A stretch of 64,000 nt of DNA from assembly GCF_014805625.2 (NCBI RefSeq), contig NW_023998415.1, positions 4,185,149 to 4,249,148 on the forward strand. The letters run 5' to 3'. Position numbers and translations under genes: made by a program. The notes below the pieces were generated by a model. The model saw only the letters and a list, made by a program, of their open reading frames with translations. It ran no database searches and was not told the DNA's origin. This DNA is from Glossina fuscipes. Taxonomy: Eukaryota > Arthropoda > Insecta > Diptera > Glossinidae. Positions 1 through 12,724 of the stretch are shown piece by piece (the stretch's first letter is position 1; every line of letters begins with the position of its first letter).

Positions 1-389
1 ACCTTCAGACTTATCCTCCGTTACGGAATAAACACTCACCAAAGTGAACTTATTTCATCAATTGAATATTGGGCCATTTTTCGATATTCACTTGTGCACT
101 GTTGATGCAAAAAACACACTGCCAGCTGCTCAGGAAATACTGGGCCCTTGCACTTTTGATTGTCGTTTAGATCCGTGCCAGAAAGCCGTCATCAAAAAAT
201 GACGTTACTAGGATATGCTATTTGAAAAATAAAAAACTCTATTCACTTTTTAACTCCTCTTGTATATGAGAGTTCTTACGTATAAGTTTCTATTATCTAA
301 ACTGTAACTCTACTAGTATTTGTCCTAATATTAGGACGTTGCATTAATTTTGTCCATTTTTTTACTTGAAAAAGGCACTTATTGAGAAA

Positions 390-1030
390 AATTAATACAA
401 CATATATTAATCAAAATATTTTCCACAACATTATACCATATTTCGAGCAAGATGGCAATATTATGTGGAAAGACTATATTGGTTCGGCAACGATCCAATC
501 GTCGATCTATTTTCGCACCTTTCCAACTTTATGGAGCTGCGTCCCAGGCAAGCCGTACAGCATCGATCTGAACAAATAGTAATCAAAAGGCGCTATCCAT
601 GTCTAATGTGTACGATGATTGCGGCAGAACTTTCCGTTCAAGCTGTAAGAGTGTGTTCTTGTGTGCAGTAAGTGGACAAAAAATGCAATTTTTAGTCAAT
701 TCGTGTCGCCACTTTTAAACCGTTGAAACCAAAACCGACAATTAAGATATGGTGGAGCAGCGTCATCACCATAAGCTTATTAACGTGCCTGATGGGTCTC
801 GGCAGCAGATTTCTTCAAATTTAATAACAATAGTAATGAAGGTCGAAAATGCAATATTGACCGTTTCGTAATTACCGTCGGCACACGCTGAATAAAAATC
901 AGTAATACTAAAGCAATTATTTTACGTCAAATTATTTCAAGGTCAAATTCGTCGAATTTAAGCGTTATTAAAAGCGTTATGGTATTTCGCATTACTTTAT
1001 CATTTTTACCAATAGAAGTCGCTGGCCAAA
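390..1030 (-). mobile_element. Decayed mariner transposase, N-terminal half
   Basis: Read on the minus strand with frame changes, this stretch gives mariner N-terminal (helix-turn-helix, DNA-binding) motifs in the right order. A KKSAAETH-like segment comes first, then YGDDAAP, then WFQRFKSGD at 704-737. A segment LHKVGKVRK followed by IDDW lies at 496-540 and matches the family pattern of LHK-GKV-K ahead of a DKWVP block. Stops and shifts between the pieces show it is dead. No catalytic domain is visible; lower coordinates run into AT-rich sequence. A second copy of the same region lies at 42010-42350 in the same orientation. The family assignment rests on motif recognition by eye. Mariner is a DD34D cut-and-paste transposon; this piece would have bound the terminal repeats. 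Confidence 0.6.
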
Positions 1031-1034
1031 ATTA

Positions 1035-1858
1035 ACGGAAGCTCCTAATAATAAATCTTATATTATATCATTAATTACGTAGGGTTTGTTCGTGGCAAAC
1101 TTTCAATTTCAACTATTAAATCTCGTATTGATCTACGAAAGCGTTGGCATTAATTTGCCAAACTTCAGATCAGCACTATCTGGGTTTTAGATTACGGAAA
1201 GATAGACAGACATTCTTCATTATTTTCGCATTCTTCGATTGAATGAAAACAAATACAATATATGAGCTTGCCAGACTGGCACATGTATATTGTCTTTATT
1301 AAAAAAATCCTCTCAAAATCTCAAACGACGCCATTTGAGTATTTATTCAAGACTTACAATGATTTGAACAATGTTATTTTCTCTATTCGCAGGGCAAGGG
1401 GAAAATCCGAATTTCGTGCGTTGATTAAAAACGACGATATATCGGTGGTTTGTTGATTTTAAACTAGACCGTGCGGCTGCTAAATGTAGCGGACGTTTAA
1501 AAGAGATTTGTTACATCGGAAAATATTGAGAAAAAATCACGCAAATTAGTCTCGACAATCGAACAATAAAATTGTAGACGATAGCTGACATGAAATTTCG
1601 GGAAAGGTCTATAAAAAGCTGTCTTTCAAAGATTACATTTACTAACTGTCGTGTTACAACTACCAACAAGTACAATGGAAAATATGGCCGAATTTAAGCT
1701 CAAAGTGTTGACCAATCTACTTTTATTCTCCAAATGCGGCTCACAGCGCTGACTACTGCACGCTCTTGGTAATAATAACTTGAATTAAATAATCAAGTCA
1801 TTGTCGAAACTGTAGCGTATTTGGAAAATACTGACAAATTGTTTTATTAAGAAGTAGG
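1035..1858. other. AT-rich DNA, nothing recognised
   Basis: No coding frame with protein-like content, no tandem repeat and no RNA-like fold was seen. The 64-codon frame at 1262-1456 has no family signature. Confidence 0.4.
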
Positions 1859-1859
1859 A

Positions 1860-2480
1860 GCATTATAGTCGGGCAAGGACGACTATTAGATATCCTACAT
1901 CACTTCACCTAATGCAGTTAGTTATTCACTCGTCACATCTTATTTTCATGCAAAGGTATACTTTTCATGCAAGTCCGCATATTGCAGGAGTCATTATATG
2001 CGGTGATGTCCAAAAAATAGACCTAGGTGGTCCAAATTCGATAAGGTTGATTTCTATGTCAATTTACTTTAATGAACTTATTTTCAACATGAAATATTAA
2101 AAATTATACATTTTTACCATATAAAGATTTAATTTTCGTAGAAACGTTTATATGGGAGAGGGTTTCAAAAACTTTTCATACTAATTTAAAATGTCTAAAT
2201 ACTATCACAAAGCGAGTTTTGTCGAAAAATTTTTAAAATTGCAATTTTTCCCGCATAACGTCGAATAGGGCGTTTTATATGTGGCGTTCTGTAGGGTGTT
2301 ATATATGGGGAGTGCCCAAAAAAGTGAACGGATCCACAACATTTTCAAGAGGGTCTGTCCTTGGGCCAAAGAACGTCATACCACACACCAAACTTCAGAC
2401 AGCAGACGGATAAACAAGCTTAAGGTGGATCTATCTTGAAACCTCATGCCTGTTACATACTTCCCCACAAACTTAATATA
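1860..2480 (+). repeat. Dispersed repeat family B, copy 1
   Basis: This segment starts with a block of the form GTCGGGCAAGG and ends near a block resembling GGTGGATCTATCTTGA. It aligns by eye with 5880-6520 in the same direction and with 25500-26290 in the opposite direction. Examples are the blocks around GCGAGTTTTGTCGA (about 2213-2226) and the reverse complement at about 25540-25560. Copies are strongly diverged and contain no conserved reading frame. It is probably a non-autonomous transposon or retroposon remnant; the class cannot be decided here. Confidence 0.55.
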
Positions 2481-2684
2481 TCTTGTAGCACAAATGGTGT
2501 CGGGTATGAAAAGGCGCTGAAAGATTAAAGATTTAATCGCGTTGCATCACTTTTAAAAGAGAGACTAACTACGCTGACCGATAAATTTAAATTTTCTAAT
2601 AAAATTTTATTTTTTTACTTATTGTTGGTATTGAGACCGTACGTCTATTCGTAGGTGTAGATGATATAAAACGAAACTCATGGC

Positions 2685-3130
2685 GAATTCTGAAATCGTA
2701 AAACAAATTTTTAATTTCAAAAATTCTTCTCAAAAATCGGTGGATCAAAACATGTCAATCGATAACAATCGGTAAAAAAGAAATGGAGGAACGATCTTTT
2801 ATAGGAAAACTAAGGACGAATTCTCAAATGGTTAACCAAATTTTTCAGTTCAAAAATTCTTCTCGTAAATTGGTGGATCAAGACATGTCCATTGATAACA
2901 ATCGGTAAAAAAAGAAATCGAGAAATGATATTTGATAGTAAAACGTAGGACAAATTTTCAAATGGTTAACCAAATTTTTCATTTCAAAAATTCTTCTCAA
3001 AAATCGGTGGATCAAGACGTGACCATTGATAAGAATCGGTAAAAAAGAAATCGAGGAACGATATTTGATAGGAAAACGTAGAACGAATTCTCAAATTGTT
3101 AACCAAATTTTTAATTTCAAAAATTCTCTT
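2685..3130. repeat. 133-bp tandem repeat, about 3.4 copies
   Basis: Units begin at about 2685, 2818, 2952 and 3085, spaced 133, 134 and 133 bp apart. Each unit carries the same landmarks: GAATTCTCAAATGGTTAACC, then AAAAATTCTTCTC, then GGTGGATCAAGACATG, then AACAATCGGTAAAAAAG. Units differ by scattered substitutions, so the array is moderately old. The fourth copy breaks off after about 45 bp. There is no reading frame through the units. It resembles a short satellite-like array or an expansion inside a transposon remnant. Confidence 0.9.
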
Positions 3131-5878
3131 AAAACTTATTCATATATTGCAAATAAATTGAAAATGTTTAGATGAATTTGGTCGAAATAATTATTATACG
3201 AATATAACGTATATTACGTATGACTTGCATTCATTGCGAATGTTTCGATTTTATTTATAAGAGAGAGAGATTCTCGAAAATATTATTTGCATTTTCTTGA
3301 AAAATTTGAAAAAAAGCACAAAAGCAAGTAAAAATTTCTTTCATCTAAAAGCTTGAAAAAACTCTTTCACTTATTTGTTGGGAATGGTGTATTTCCCTAT
3401 GAGAGGTTGAGAAATTGATTTTAGACAATGATCATTTGATTGAAATTAGTATTCAAATGTATATTTTCCAAATTAGTTTTTCCCGCCAGCAAGCCTACAG
3501 CAAGGAGAAAAAGAGCCGCACAAGGAATTTTCATTTCATACACGTTTTGAGTGGTATGACGTGCCAGCCAATTCACTGTTTTTTAATTAATTTATTGACT
3601 ATCGAAATTGCAATTAAATTTACGGAGATATCAACACTATCTAACTTGTCATCGCAGGCGTAGCGACAATTTCGATAATGATTTTGACAGTTGGCGGTTT
3701 TTGTGAGCCAAAAATGAAATTTAAACGTTAATTTGCATAAATATATTTATTATGTGTGCGTGCGGCTATAATGTGCTATAATGTTTCAACTTCAGGCAAC
3801 AACAGGCAAAATTTTAACTTTCACAATAAAGCCGTTGGCATATTTTGACTGAATAAACGCAAGCACACATAAACGAATGACCGAACGTACGTTACAACTA
3901 GTAGAGTAGAGCAAAATCAATTTATTCAAAGATATATAAGAATAAACAATATTTCAAGCGATTTTATACGAAATCAATTAAAGTAAATGCAGATTTTTTT
4001 TTTTATTTATTTATTCTTTGGCAAATTAACCGATCACTCACTCTTCACCCCAATTATATATCCCTTATGTAAATAATTACTACTACTACTACTATTACTA
4101 CTACTGCATGAATATATATATACTCTGTATATCAATTTACCTTTGGGGCGTAGATTAACAAATTGTTTAAGATGTTATTTCACAGGACACCTGATTTTAT
4201 GTAAATGACATTTGTAATAGTTTACAACTTCATAGTTCAAGTTGAAAAAATTGATAGAACTTGTTGCAAATTAAAAGTCTTCAAGAAAGCCCTTAGGATG
4301 ACGACCGGTAAATCTTGTAGAGAAGAAAAAAAAAAAAAAAATTAAATAAATAAGACATTTTTAAACAAAAAACAGTTAACGTTAATTATTCTTTTTTGTC
4401 AACAACATATTTTTCTACTCGCTTCGTACATAACAGGTATTATAACATGGCTAAGCTGATCTCAGGCGAATTTCAAGATTCGCTCTGTTCACGAATACCA
4501 GAAAAGTATTTTTTAACTGTCTCAGATGAATTTTTTAGATGCAATTTTATTATCAATACATGGCAGTATTAGTTAATAATGACATTCTATTTTCCGTCCA
4601 TGCATTTCACCCGATACTATCTCATTAGGTAATGGATCAGAGCATGGTTACAACAAACAGCATTTAAATAGGATTTCCATTCCATCTTTGTTTTCTATAA
4701 TTTTTATTATTTCACTACCTTTATGTGGTATGTTGCAACATATTTTCTCACGAGTATTCGCAGTAACAGTCACTTCACTCTCACTTCACTGGCATGAACT
4801 ACGCAACAAACCGTTAATTTTTCTGAATACAATTGCGTTTCCCTTTATTGTAAAGATCAAATGCAATAATTTATTTTAATAACGTTACTGACAATAAATA
4901 GCCTTAGGATAACAGTTGGGATGCGTAGTTTTAGTTCAGTGATTTTGGTTCTTCAATTAATGCACTTTTCCACCCAAGTCCAAACTTTTCTACAAAACTG
5001 GTCGGAACAATGCAATTGTTGAGATATTGTGATGAAAGTTCATACACCGGCTTGTTTCATCCCAACGACGAACCGATCGAACTACTTCTTCGACCAATTC
5101 CCATATAACGCCTTATTTTGAGGAATCGTTATATAAACAAATGCATTAAATGCATTGATGTAGGGTATTTAGTGGTGGGCCCACTATAATGTTTTGAACC
5201 CTTGTAACGAATAAATCGAACGAAACACTGTGTTAGTCAATAACCTTTTGCAGTTTTTCTAGCAAAACCATTACACCATCACTGTAGAACGCCTGCGATT
5301 TCTAAGCAAAAAAATTCGACTAAGTGATTTTTACAAACCTTATTTAAAGTCAGCTTTACACTATTAAAAAAAATTGTGCAGAGTACTTAACAAGTGCATA
5401 CAGGCATGTTCTGGGCTATAAAGTTGATTAAATACATAAAAGGTTACAGGTCAACCTCTCAATTTTTACCGGGTCATTATGAATTTGTGTGGTCTGCTAC
5501 TGTGGTTTCTATTGATTAACTCTCGACATTGGGACTTAATTGTACAATTTGCTCATCTTTCGCCCTGTCATTGTTTTCATCATTGCGTCATCGATTTCTT
5601 TACAAATTTAAACTTTTTCTTCTTGTAGCCCATGTGCACCTACGATAACTAGATCACAGGGTGTCAAATTCCGCCACGTGATTTTCAAAAATAAAATATT
5701 AAAAGGTACCAGGTCAAGTCTATTTGCTGAAAAGGAAAACCTGAGCACCTATAACATATGTTAATAAGTCTCTGCCGAATTTTTAATAATAATAAAAATA
5801 AAAAAAATTGAAATATTGTAGAGAGGCAATGCAGAGCATCAAACACCAGCCGCACTTCGTCTATAACAATTTTTTTTT
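3131..5878. other. AT-rich intergenic or intronic DNA
   Basis: It holds a short TAC trinucleotide run at about 4078-4105 and several A or T runs. A block at about 5092-5125 resembles 15467-15500 (both contain CCCATATAA-GCCTTA). Frames at 3415-3663 and 4688-4879 show no family signature. No gene is supported. Confidence 0.4.
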
Positions 5879-5879
5879 T

Positions 5880-6520
5880 TTTGCTTTACTAAAAATTATA
5901 TCTTCTTTCCATGTAAAGCTATACTTTCCATGCGAGTCCTCATAGGAGAGCGGGCTCAAAACGGGAGCTCATTTTATTAATTTTCAATTGCTTTCGTCAT
6001 CAAGTTACGTTAAAAGTTACTGTTTACGAAAATCTTTACATTAGATGAGTTTCAAAAACAAAGATCTATGGAGTCTTGAAGATTTGACGCACCTAAGGTG
6101 TATAGACGTATGTATATCAAAATATTGTTATGAGCCAATTTTTATTATAAAATATAAGAATTTAGTAATTTTTGCTATATAACGACTTGCCTTTATGGAA
6201 AGGAATACAAAAAACCTATCCGAATTTGTCACATCAGTTTAGTACGTCGAAATATTCGATGATTGTTTGTCGAAAAAGTGCCGAAATTTTTCTTAATGCA
6301 ATACTTCCTTTCTCAGGTAAGGTGTTAATGTAGCAAATTTCGTTCACACATCCGAAAGATTGTGACTTGCAGGTTGAGCGCAAATAGACCGAAAAATAAG
6401 TAGTAAAGAGACAGACAGGCGGATAGACAACTTTTATTCAATCGTTGTAATAAAAAGTGGATTTATCTTAAGTCGTTATGAGTGCTAGTAGTTACGCATT
6501 CTCCCAGCAAACAGGGAGAC
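5880..6520 (+). repeat. Dispersed repeat family B, copy 2
   Basis: Shares ordered landmarks with 1860-2480. These are a CATG-rich block near 5920-5960, a TTTGTCGAAAAAGTG block near 6268-6283, an ACAGACAGGCGGATAGACA block near 6410-6430, and GTGGATTTATCTTAAGTC near 6458-6475. Divergence is high and no reading frame is conserved. Confidence 0.5.
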
Positions 6521-8177
6521 CTTATTCAAAGTTCTAATATTACTTTTTAATATCAAAGTTCTGGTAGATAAGTTACCGAAGACTTATCTATAAACTTGCG
6601 TTCTACTATGAACTTTAGAACAAAAATCAATGCAAGCTTCACTTAGCAGACTGCGGTCATATTGAATTTAAAATGTGTTAGCACCTCATAGAAACTAGCA
6701 CCCTCTCGACCCATACTCTTCTTTCCTCCTGCGAGCCTTAAAATAATCAAATAATTTCCCGATTCGGGCGGCCTCACTCACTGTACGGGCGTTACGCTCG
6801 CTCATAGAAGTAATTGTGATTGTTTAAATTAGTTTTAAGTGCCATAAGCGTACTTAACGATTACGGAACACCATGCGACTGAGATAGCATCAATACAAAC
6901 TTCATTATTCAGTTTTTCATAAACGAAAAGAACGTAGTAGTCTCTCTTCTTCTTGAGACGGCTTAACGATCCTTCAAATGTCTTCTCTCTATATAGTATG
7001 CAATATTTATGTGTTATAATAAAAAAAAAATAAAAATAAAAATAAAAAATTTCAAATTAACATATCGTTCCTTGATTACAATGAATATAACTGCAATTTT
7101 CCAATTAATTTCAAATAAATTGTATAAACCTCGCTTGAATAAATTTGTAGTTTATTCTTTATACGTACGTACGTATTTTATTCTATAATTTCATGATTCT
7201 CCTTCTATGCTATAATATTTTTTTCAACTGTTTTACTGGTCCGCCTTTTTTACATTTTCTTTATGCATACTAATGAGTTTTTGTAACAGCATGACTTTAA
7301 CTTTATGCTTTGACATGTTCTAAGGCATTTTCATGAGTACATTCTGGGTAAATTAATTTCTAAGATGTTTCCTTGCAAAACGTTCTTATTCTTTATCTTC
7401 ACTTTAGTTTTCCTAAGTAGCCGGGGCATATGAATAAGAGAAATAAAGCCATCCTTTATTATTTATTTTAACTAACCGCAATTGTTATCGTTTTATAAAA
7501 TGTTTTGTCCTGTGTGGAAATTTCTTATATATATATATATGTGTAGTAAAAACTACCCCACCACCCACATGCGTATCCTTAAACCTTCCTTTCCATTTTC
7601 GCACTGACACATTCACATTACCGTTACACATTACACATTACACATATATATATATATATATGTATATACATCTCTAGATTAATTATGCTGATTAACAGAC
7701 CGCATGCAGCTTTTGTTTCACGTTCATTCATTATGTAATTAATTTGAATGACTTTCGGTAAGTGATATTTCCGCTCAGCGTGTACAACGTACATTTAATA
7801 GTTTTCATTTAGACAATACACACATACATATGCGTCCGTATGCTAAATGAGCGCAAATATTATATTGTTTACTCTTATTATTCTAATTGTGATGGAATAT
7901 ACCACAAATTTTAGATAGACTTTTATTAAAAGGACGCTTATTATCTATTATCATATCTGATGAGCTATGTAACATATCGGGATCATGATGACTTTCAGTT
8001 AATTAACAATAACAATTTGATTTATTAGTAGCTTGCCTTCGTTGACCAAAAATTGAAAACGATATGCCGCTATATAGGTATATATTATGCTCCGTTCACC
8101 AATTGCAGTAAATTAGTCCAAATAAAAAATAATCTACATTTTAGACAATTCGGTGTTATTTCTTCTTCTTTTATTTT
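6521..8177. other. AT-rich DNA with TA microsatellites
   Basis: It holds (TA)n at about 7526-7541 and a TTACACA heptamer run followed by (TA)n at about 7623-7670. No gene or transposon protein was recognised. Confidence 0.4.
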
Positions 8178-8330
8178 TCTATCCACCATCAACGAACGAG
8201 GGTATATTCGTTTCGTCAAAACGTTTACAGCACGCAAATGGTGACTTCAGAGACCCCCTTAAGTAAAGAAATACTGATTCAACCTTGGCATGTCTGTCCA
8301 TCCGACCGCCCGTAAATATTCTGGTAGTTA
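8178..8330 (+). repeat. Dispersed repeat family A, short copy
   Basis: The block has a GAGGGTATATTCGTTTCGTC segment, an AAAACGTTTACA-GC segment, a TTCAGAGACC segment, then GTCTGTCCATCCGACCG. This matches the plus-strand copy at 63140-63280 and the reverse complements at 10690-10850 and 16040-16180. It looks like the common fly intergenic repeat with a GTCCGTC-rich core. Confidence 0.6.
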
Positions 8331-8539
8331 CAAACATTAAGAGATCCGTTTCAAATACGCTAAAAACATTGGAAAGTATCGCGGGCAACGTCGTAATTAA
8401 AAAATCTAAAAGCAAAATTGGAAAAAATTTCGACGCTTATGCAATATTGTGGAGTATCGATTTTAAACTTTTTTTTGTTAATTTTATAAAAAATTTTCGC
8501 GATTTCGAGTAGCAATAAAAGGATAAAAAATGAAGTCAT

Positions 8540-9045
8540 TTGCGCGCTAACTCGCACTCTTCGCTATTGAAGACGAAACTATTCAGAACAAGCCGACGGA
8601 TACCATATCGGAAGCAGCGTTGCAAGTGACCATGAATGTATGGATAGTACTGTCCTCTGACGAGTGACGTATATTTTTTCAGGGTAACGGCGAACCATGA
8701 TTCGCCGCACATGCCTCGTCTGACGGCGGTTCGTGCATGTTTTGGGGAGGCGTTTCCATGAAAGCGAAGGTCGCGCTTGTGTTCTTCGCAGAGCCCCATA
8801 TCAAACGTCAATGAGGCGAATTGACCTTCGAAGGCTATTCTGAAGAAATCCTGGACGAGCACGCAATACCTTTTTCACAACTTATACGTGAAAATTTCTT
8901 TTTCGCGCATAAAAAGGTAAGAGAACACATCGTTGCTGTAGTGTGCCAGTATTTGGATGAGGTTGACTTGTCGATTAGGACGTGGTCTCGTCGAAGCCCC
9001 GCACGTGTGGGACAATCTGAAAAAATGAATACGTGGCAGAAACAC
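8540..9045 (+). mobile_element. Decayed Tc1-like DD34E transposase
   Basis: Plus-strand frames give Tc1 transposase motifs in order. VLSSDE at about 8650-8664 is the first catalytic Asp block and is followed at once by a TGA stop. SCMFWGGVS lies at about 8730-8757. EGYSEEILDEHAIPF is near 8825-8870. Then comes a segment where the usual HDNARPH block is changed to HKKVREH, so the second catalytic Asp is lost. QYLDEVDLSI and W-RRSP follow. HVWDNLKK, the block after the third catalytic residue, is at about 9002-9024 in another frame, implying a small deletion of the PDLNPIE region. Stops, shifts and lost catalytic residues show it is inactive. Terminal inverted repeats were not located. Confidence 0.75.
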
Positions 9046-9059
9046 GGCCCCCTATGAGT

Positions 9060-9980
9060 CTCGGAGAGCTTCTATTGTTTTATTGTTATCGTAATGGATT
9101 TGAATTATGTGTTTTTTAAAACCTAACAGTATGTGCTTTGGTTTCATTTAAGTTAATCGAAAATGTAGGAGGTGTGCATTTTTATTTTTTTTCTATGCAT
9201 GATATCTTCAATGCATATCTGTTATTTTTTTTTTGGTGACCTTTCGTTTCATTAAAATAATTACGTTGAATTTTAAAAAGAAAAAACACTCAAAAAAATA
9301 AATAAATAGAAACAGTCAAGTTTATTTACTAAGAAATAAAATATGAAACATTTACGCAGTCTGCATGATATTCTATATATATATATATTTTTTTTTTTTC
9401 TATGCTGAATGCTGCTCCTTAGAAAATTTGTAAAAAGCCTGAGTTTGTTTAAATTTCGTTTATATTATTTGCAAAACAAAGTAAAAACTTTTTAATAAAA
9501 TTTCATGTCTCTTGTGTTTGTTAAATGATCGCAAAGTGATCGCGCAATCTCACCTGGTTAAAAGGAATATTTTGATCGTAGAACAAAAAGTTGATTATAA
9601 TTGGCTCTCGTCCAAAATGCATAAAATCTTTTTCAATGGAACAGATGAGAAAACGAAGATTATTTCCATACTGAACACATACTCATACATTGCATAAATC
9701 TTCATGTACTCATCTACTCACAACGGCAAAAAAAAATTAAGATTTACAAAAATAATTGCTGTGAAACTTAATCAGAGATGAAAAACAAAAAGGCAAAAAA
9801 ACCAAGACCAACATAGTTTGAAATACTTTGACCTTTCGCATAAATTTTTAATTTAAATTTTTCCATCATGCAGTTTAGTATTTGAAGAAATTTCTTCGCC
9901 GTTACCGAGAAGATTAAAGTATGTATGATATACATTAGATCAAAAACTTGCGTATAAATATTTAACAGGTAAGATAATTA
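9060..9980. other. AT-rich DNA, nothing recognised
   Basis: A (TA)n followed by a T run lies at about 9373-9399, together with other A and T runs. The 61-codon frame at 9512-9697 has no recognisable family. Confidence 0.4.
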
Positions 9981-9984
9981 GATT

Positions 9985-10265
9985 CGCTTAGGACCGAATT
10001 TTTTATACCCATCATCCCGTTGTCCTAAAATAGGCAAAAGAAGTAGAAGAACAAAATTTTCGTGCTCTATAATATGGAATAGGCGCAGCTGATTTCTTCT
10101 AAGCAAAACAAAAGTTTTTATCGACATATGGGAGTTGTAGACGTGTCCTTTTAAAAATTTAAATCAATTCCAAATTGTTTTGCAAATTTGTAGGGCAACG
10201 TTTGCCACAAATACCACAAACTTGCGCAAACAGACAGATGGAGAGACGAACAGACGGACATGTAT
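9985..10265 (+). repeat. Dispersed repeat family C, copy 1
   Basis: The block with TTATACCCATCATCCCGTTG, then TATAATATGGAATAGGCGCA, then GCTGATTTCTTC matches the reverse complement of 24770-24920. Its first part matches 36085-36150 in the same direction. It ends at an ACAGACAGATGG-AGACG-ACAGACGGACA run, the same GAC-rich signature seen in family A, so A and C may be two parts of one longer element. Confidence 0.5.
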
Positions 10266-10384
10266 AGGTGCATTTAAAATTGAAAACTGGCCAAGAATTT
10301 GCAAACTTTATGGGATTTTTGAAGCTTCTTTCTGCGCGTTATAATTGCATTCAAAAAACAATAAAATTATGATATACTATAATA

Positions 10385-10850
10385 ATGGGTAGGTGTGGTC
10401 AATTTTTTCCATTTTTGTGCACAAATGGTCCAGCATCGACCGTAGTATACACGATCAAATTTGTGTACGTTTATTTGCTAAAGTTCATGAATAACGAGCG
10501 ACAAACCAATTTTTCATCCCTTTTGCACAATAGAGGTATTCTCAGTTTACTGTGGACGCTGTGGCTACGTATTCTTCAATCGATTTGACCCCTTTTCAAT
10601 ATCAACCTACGTGCAAAAACTTACAATGGTTCTATGAAATTTGAAGTCGATAGGTTCATTTTTACGGCAAGGAGAATGTTTGCTACAGACGGACGGATGG
10701 ACATACTTCAATCAGTTTAGAATTTGGTGGTAAGCAAGAATACATACACTTTGTGGGATCTCTGATGCTTCCTTCTGGGCATTGCAAACGTTTTGACAAA
10801 ATTAATATACTTTCCATCCTTCGGTGATGGGTTTAAAAATCATTGTTTAA
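10385..10850 (-). repeat. Dispersed repeat family A, reversed copy
   Basis: The reverse complement matches 63140-63600 over its length: a TTCGGTGATGGG end at about 10820, GATCTCTGATGCTTCCTTCT near 10760, GGACGGATGGACATAC near 10691-10706, and GAAGTCGATAGG near 10643. The 67-codon plus-strand frame at 10385-10588 has a relative in the minus-strand frame at 63398-63600, but this reflects shared repeat DNA rather than a gene. Confidence 0.6.
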
Positions 10851-12465
10851 TTTAGGAAGCAGTTTTTAGTTTCTCCTATAACTAACATAATTGCTTTTAT
10901 TATAATTTCCAGTTGATCATTTTTGCCGTGAATACATTTATGTGTGTGTGAAAAATGTTTTATTTTCTTTAAAAGTGAGTGAAAAGTTCTTTGAAGTGAT
11001 TTCAACAAATTCGTTCATTGCCATGATTTCACCTAATAACAAGTAAAAAAACCAATCATTCTTTATAGAAAAAATATGAAATTAAACATATTAGAAAATA
11101 AATATTTTTTTATTTTCTTTTTTAAGGCTGGCTAGGAGGTACCTTTATGACCAACGCATTCGATAGAGAGATAATTTTTTATATAGCGTTTGAAAGGTAA
11201 CATAACAACAAAGATTTCTACTCGAAGTTGAAGGTGAATACTGGAACCAAAATATTCCCATTCAAGGGTGTAACTATTGTAAAGATTAACATTTTGTGGC
11301 ATGTTACAGTCTAACGGTTGAGATTAGGTCTCCTCGCTTCAGCCAAGGATTCTTGTTCACGTCTTCGGATTAAAGAGCGGTGACGAATACAAAGTGTTAT
11401 CTTGCTGTTTACATTCATTATAAAATGACCTTGCGCTCCGTTATATGAGTGTATAAAAAATGTTGATTTTTTTTTGATACAAAGTAAACAAAAAAAAAGA
11501 AGCTAAATTGATGACTCTATAAAGATAGAGTCTGCATATGACTAAACAACATACTACTCTGCTCTATTCTACGCTATCCTACACAGTTTTCTTGTACAAT
11601 CAATTCAATTTTATTACATAAGCGCAAAACGCTATCCTACTAGTCTCTAGGGCTTTTTACACATTTATTTCAATTTCTACATCGATGTTCTTGTTGGTTC
11701 TTTTGTGTGTTTTTTTTTTTTTTTTTTTTTTGTAATATGACCAATCGCTCATGGGATGTCTCCTTATACGCGCAACACGTTGATGGTCAAAAAGAAACGA
11801 AGAAAGAGAAATGGATAGGCAGTGGATGCGTGCGTAATCATCAAGTGTTATGCCTTCATTGCCTTACGTTGACTTGGTAATTTGCGCTTCCTTTCGAACG
11901 GGGGATATGTTTACCCTATTATCTCAGTTCCCTCTTTTGTTACATTTCCTATTCAAATAGTGAAATCCTTATGTCGATACAATCTTATTTATAGTAATTA
12001 TCGAATCTGGGCTGTGCAATTGTATGGGAAACGTGATTATTAGTTTGTCACTTTATGATATTATTACGAAAGTCTTTTATGTGTGCATGAGTCTGCCTGA
12101 AAACTAGTCGATTTTTTAAGAAAACAAATTCCAAAAATATTGAAACCAAATACACATTCACGATCGGCTTTACCGGCCGACGCTGCTGACGACTGGCGAA
12201 GAGATTAATAGCAATATGCGGAATATTTCATAGGCAAAACAAGATTGGCATGTGAGAAAGTCATAACGACTTGCTTTTAAAAGGCTATGTATACACAATA
12301 TACGAGGAAGGCCAAGTCAAGCACAACTACAAGTTTCTGTAAATAATTTAAATCAATATAATTTGCGTTAATCCTTGCCATCATAATTCCGTGATACGAA
12401 CTAAATGTCAAAAGGAGTTCTATAAAAACGTCAAATCACAAAGGAAATTCTCTATTAGAGGTTCA
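10851..12465. other. AT-rich DNA, nothing recognised
   Basis: A T run of about 22 bases lies near 11710-11731 and there are scattered A runs. No protein-like frame, RNA gene or transposon motif was seen. Confidence 0.4.
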
Positions 12466-12724
12466 CTATGTCTTACAAGCACTGACGGCACTTACGACCT
12501 AATCGCTTAGTTAACGTCGCTACGAAAGTTTAGTGGTGCCAATCATTTTCAAATTCGGCCGATTCTAGGTTCCCTAAGTCTTGCAAGCACTGACAGCTCT
12601 TAAAAATCCAACACTTACTAATATCTGCACGGATTAAGCCGCTTACGATATCTTCTTCCGCTTAACGACTCAATCGCTTAGCTAACGTCGCTACGAAAGT
12701 TTAGCCTTGCCAATCATTTTCAAA
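12466..12724. repeat. Imperfect direct duplication
   Basis: Unit 1 (12466-12553) and unit 2 (12571-12724) share two blocks. The first is TCTTACAAGCACTGACGGC versus TCTTGCAAGCACTGACAGC. The second is AATCGCTTAG-TAACGTCGC, then TACGAAAGTTTAG, then GCCAATCATTTTCAAA. Unit 2 has about 60 extra bases between the two blocks. No reading frame is shared. Confidence 0.8.

Noticed and set aside
8536..8862. 108-codon minus-strand frame
   Set aside because: Antisense shadow of the plus-strand Tc1 fossil, where the ordered transposase motifs are found.
10385..10588. 67-codon frame with a translated relative at 63398-63600
   Set aside because: The similarity is at DNA level across a dispersed repeat, including its non-coding parts; no coding constraint is visible.
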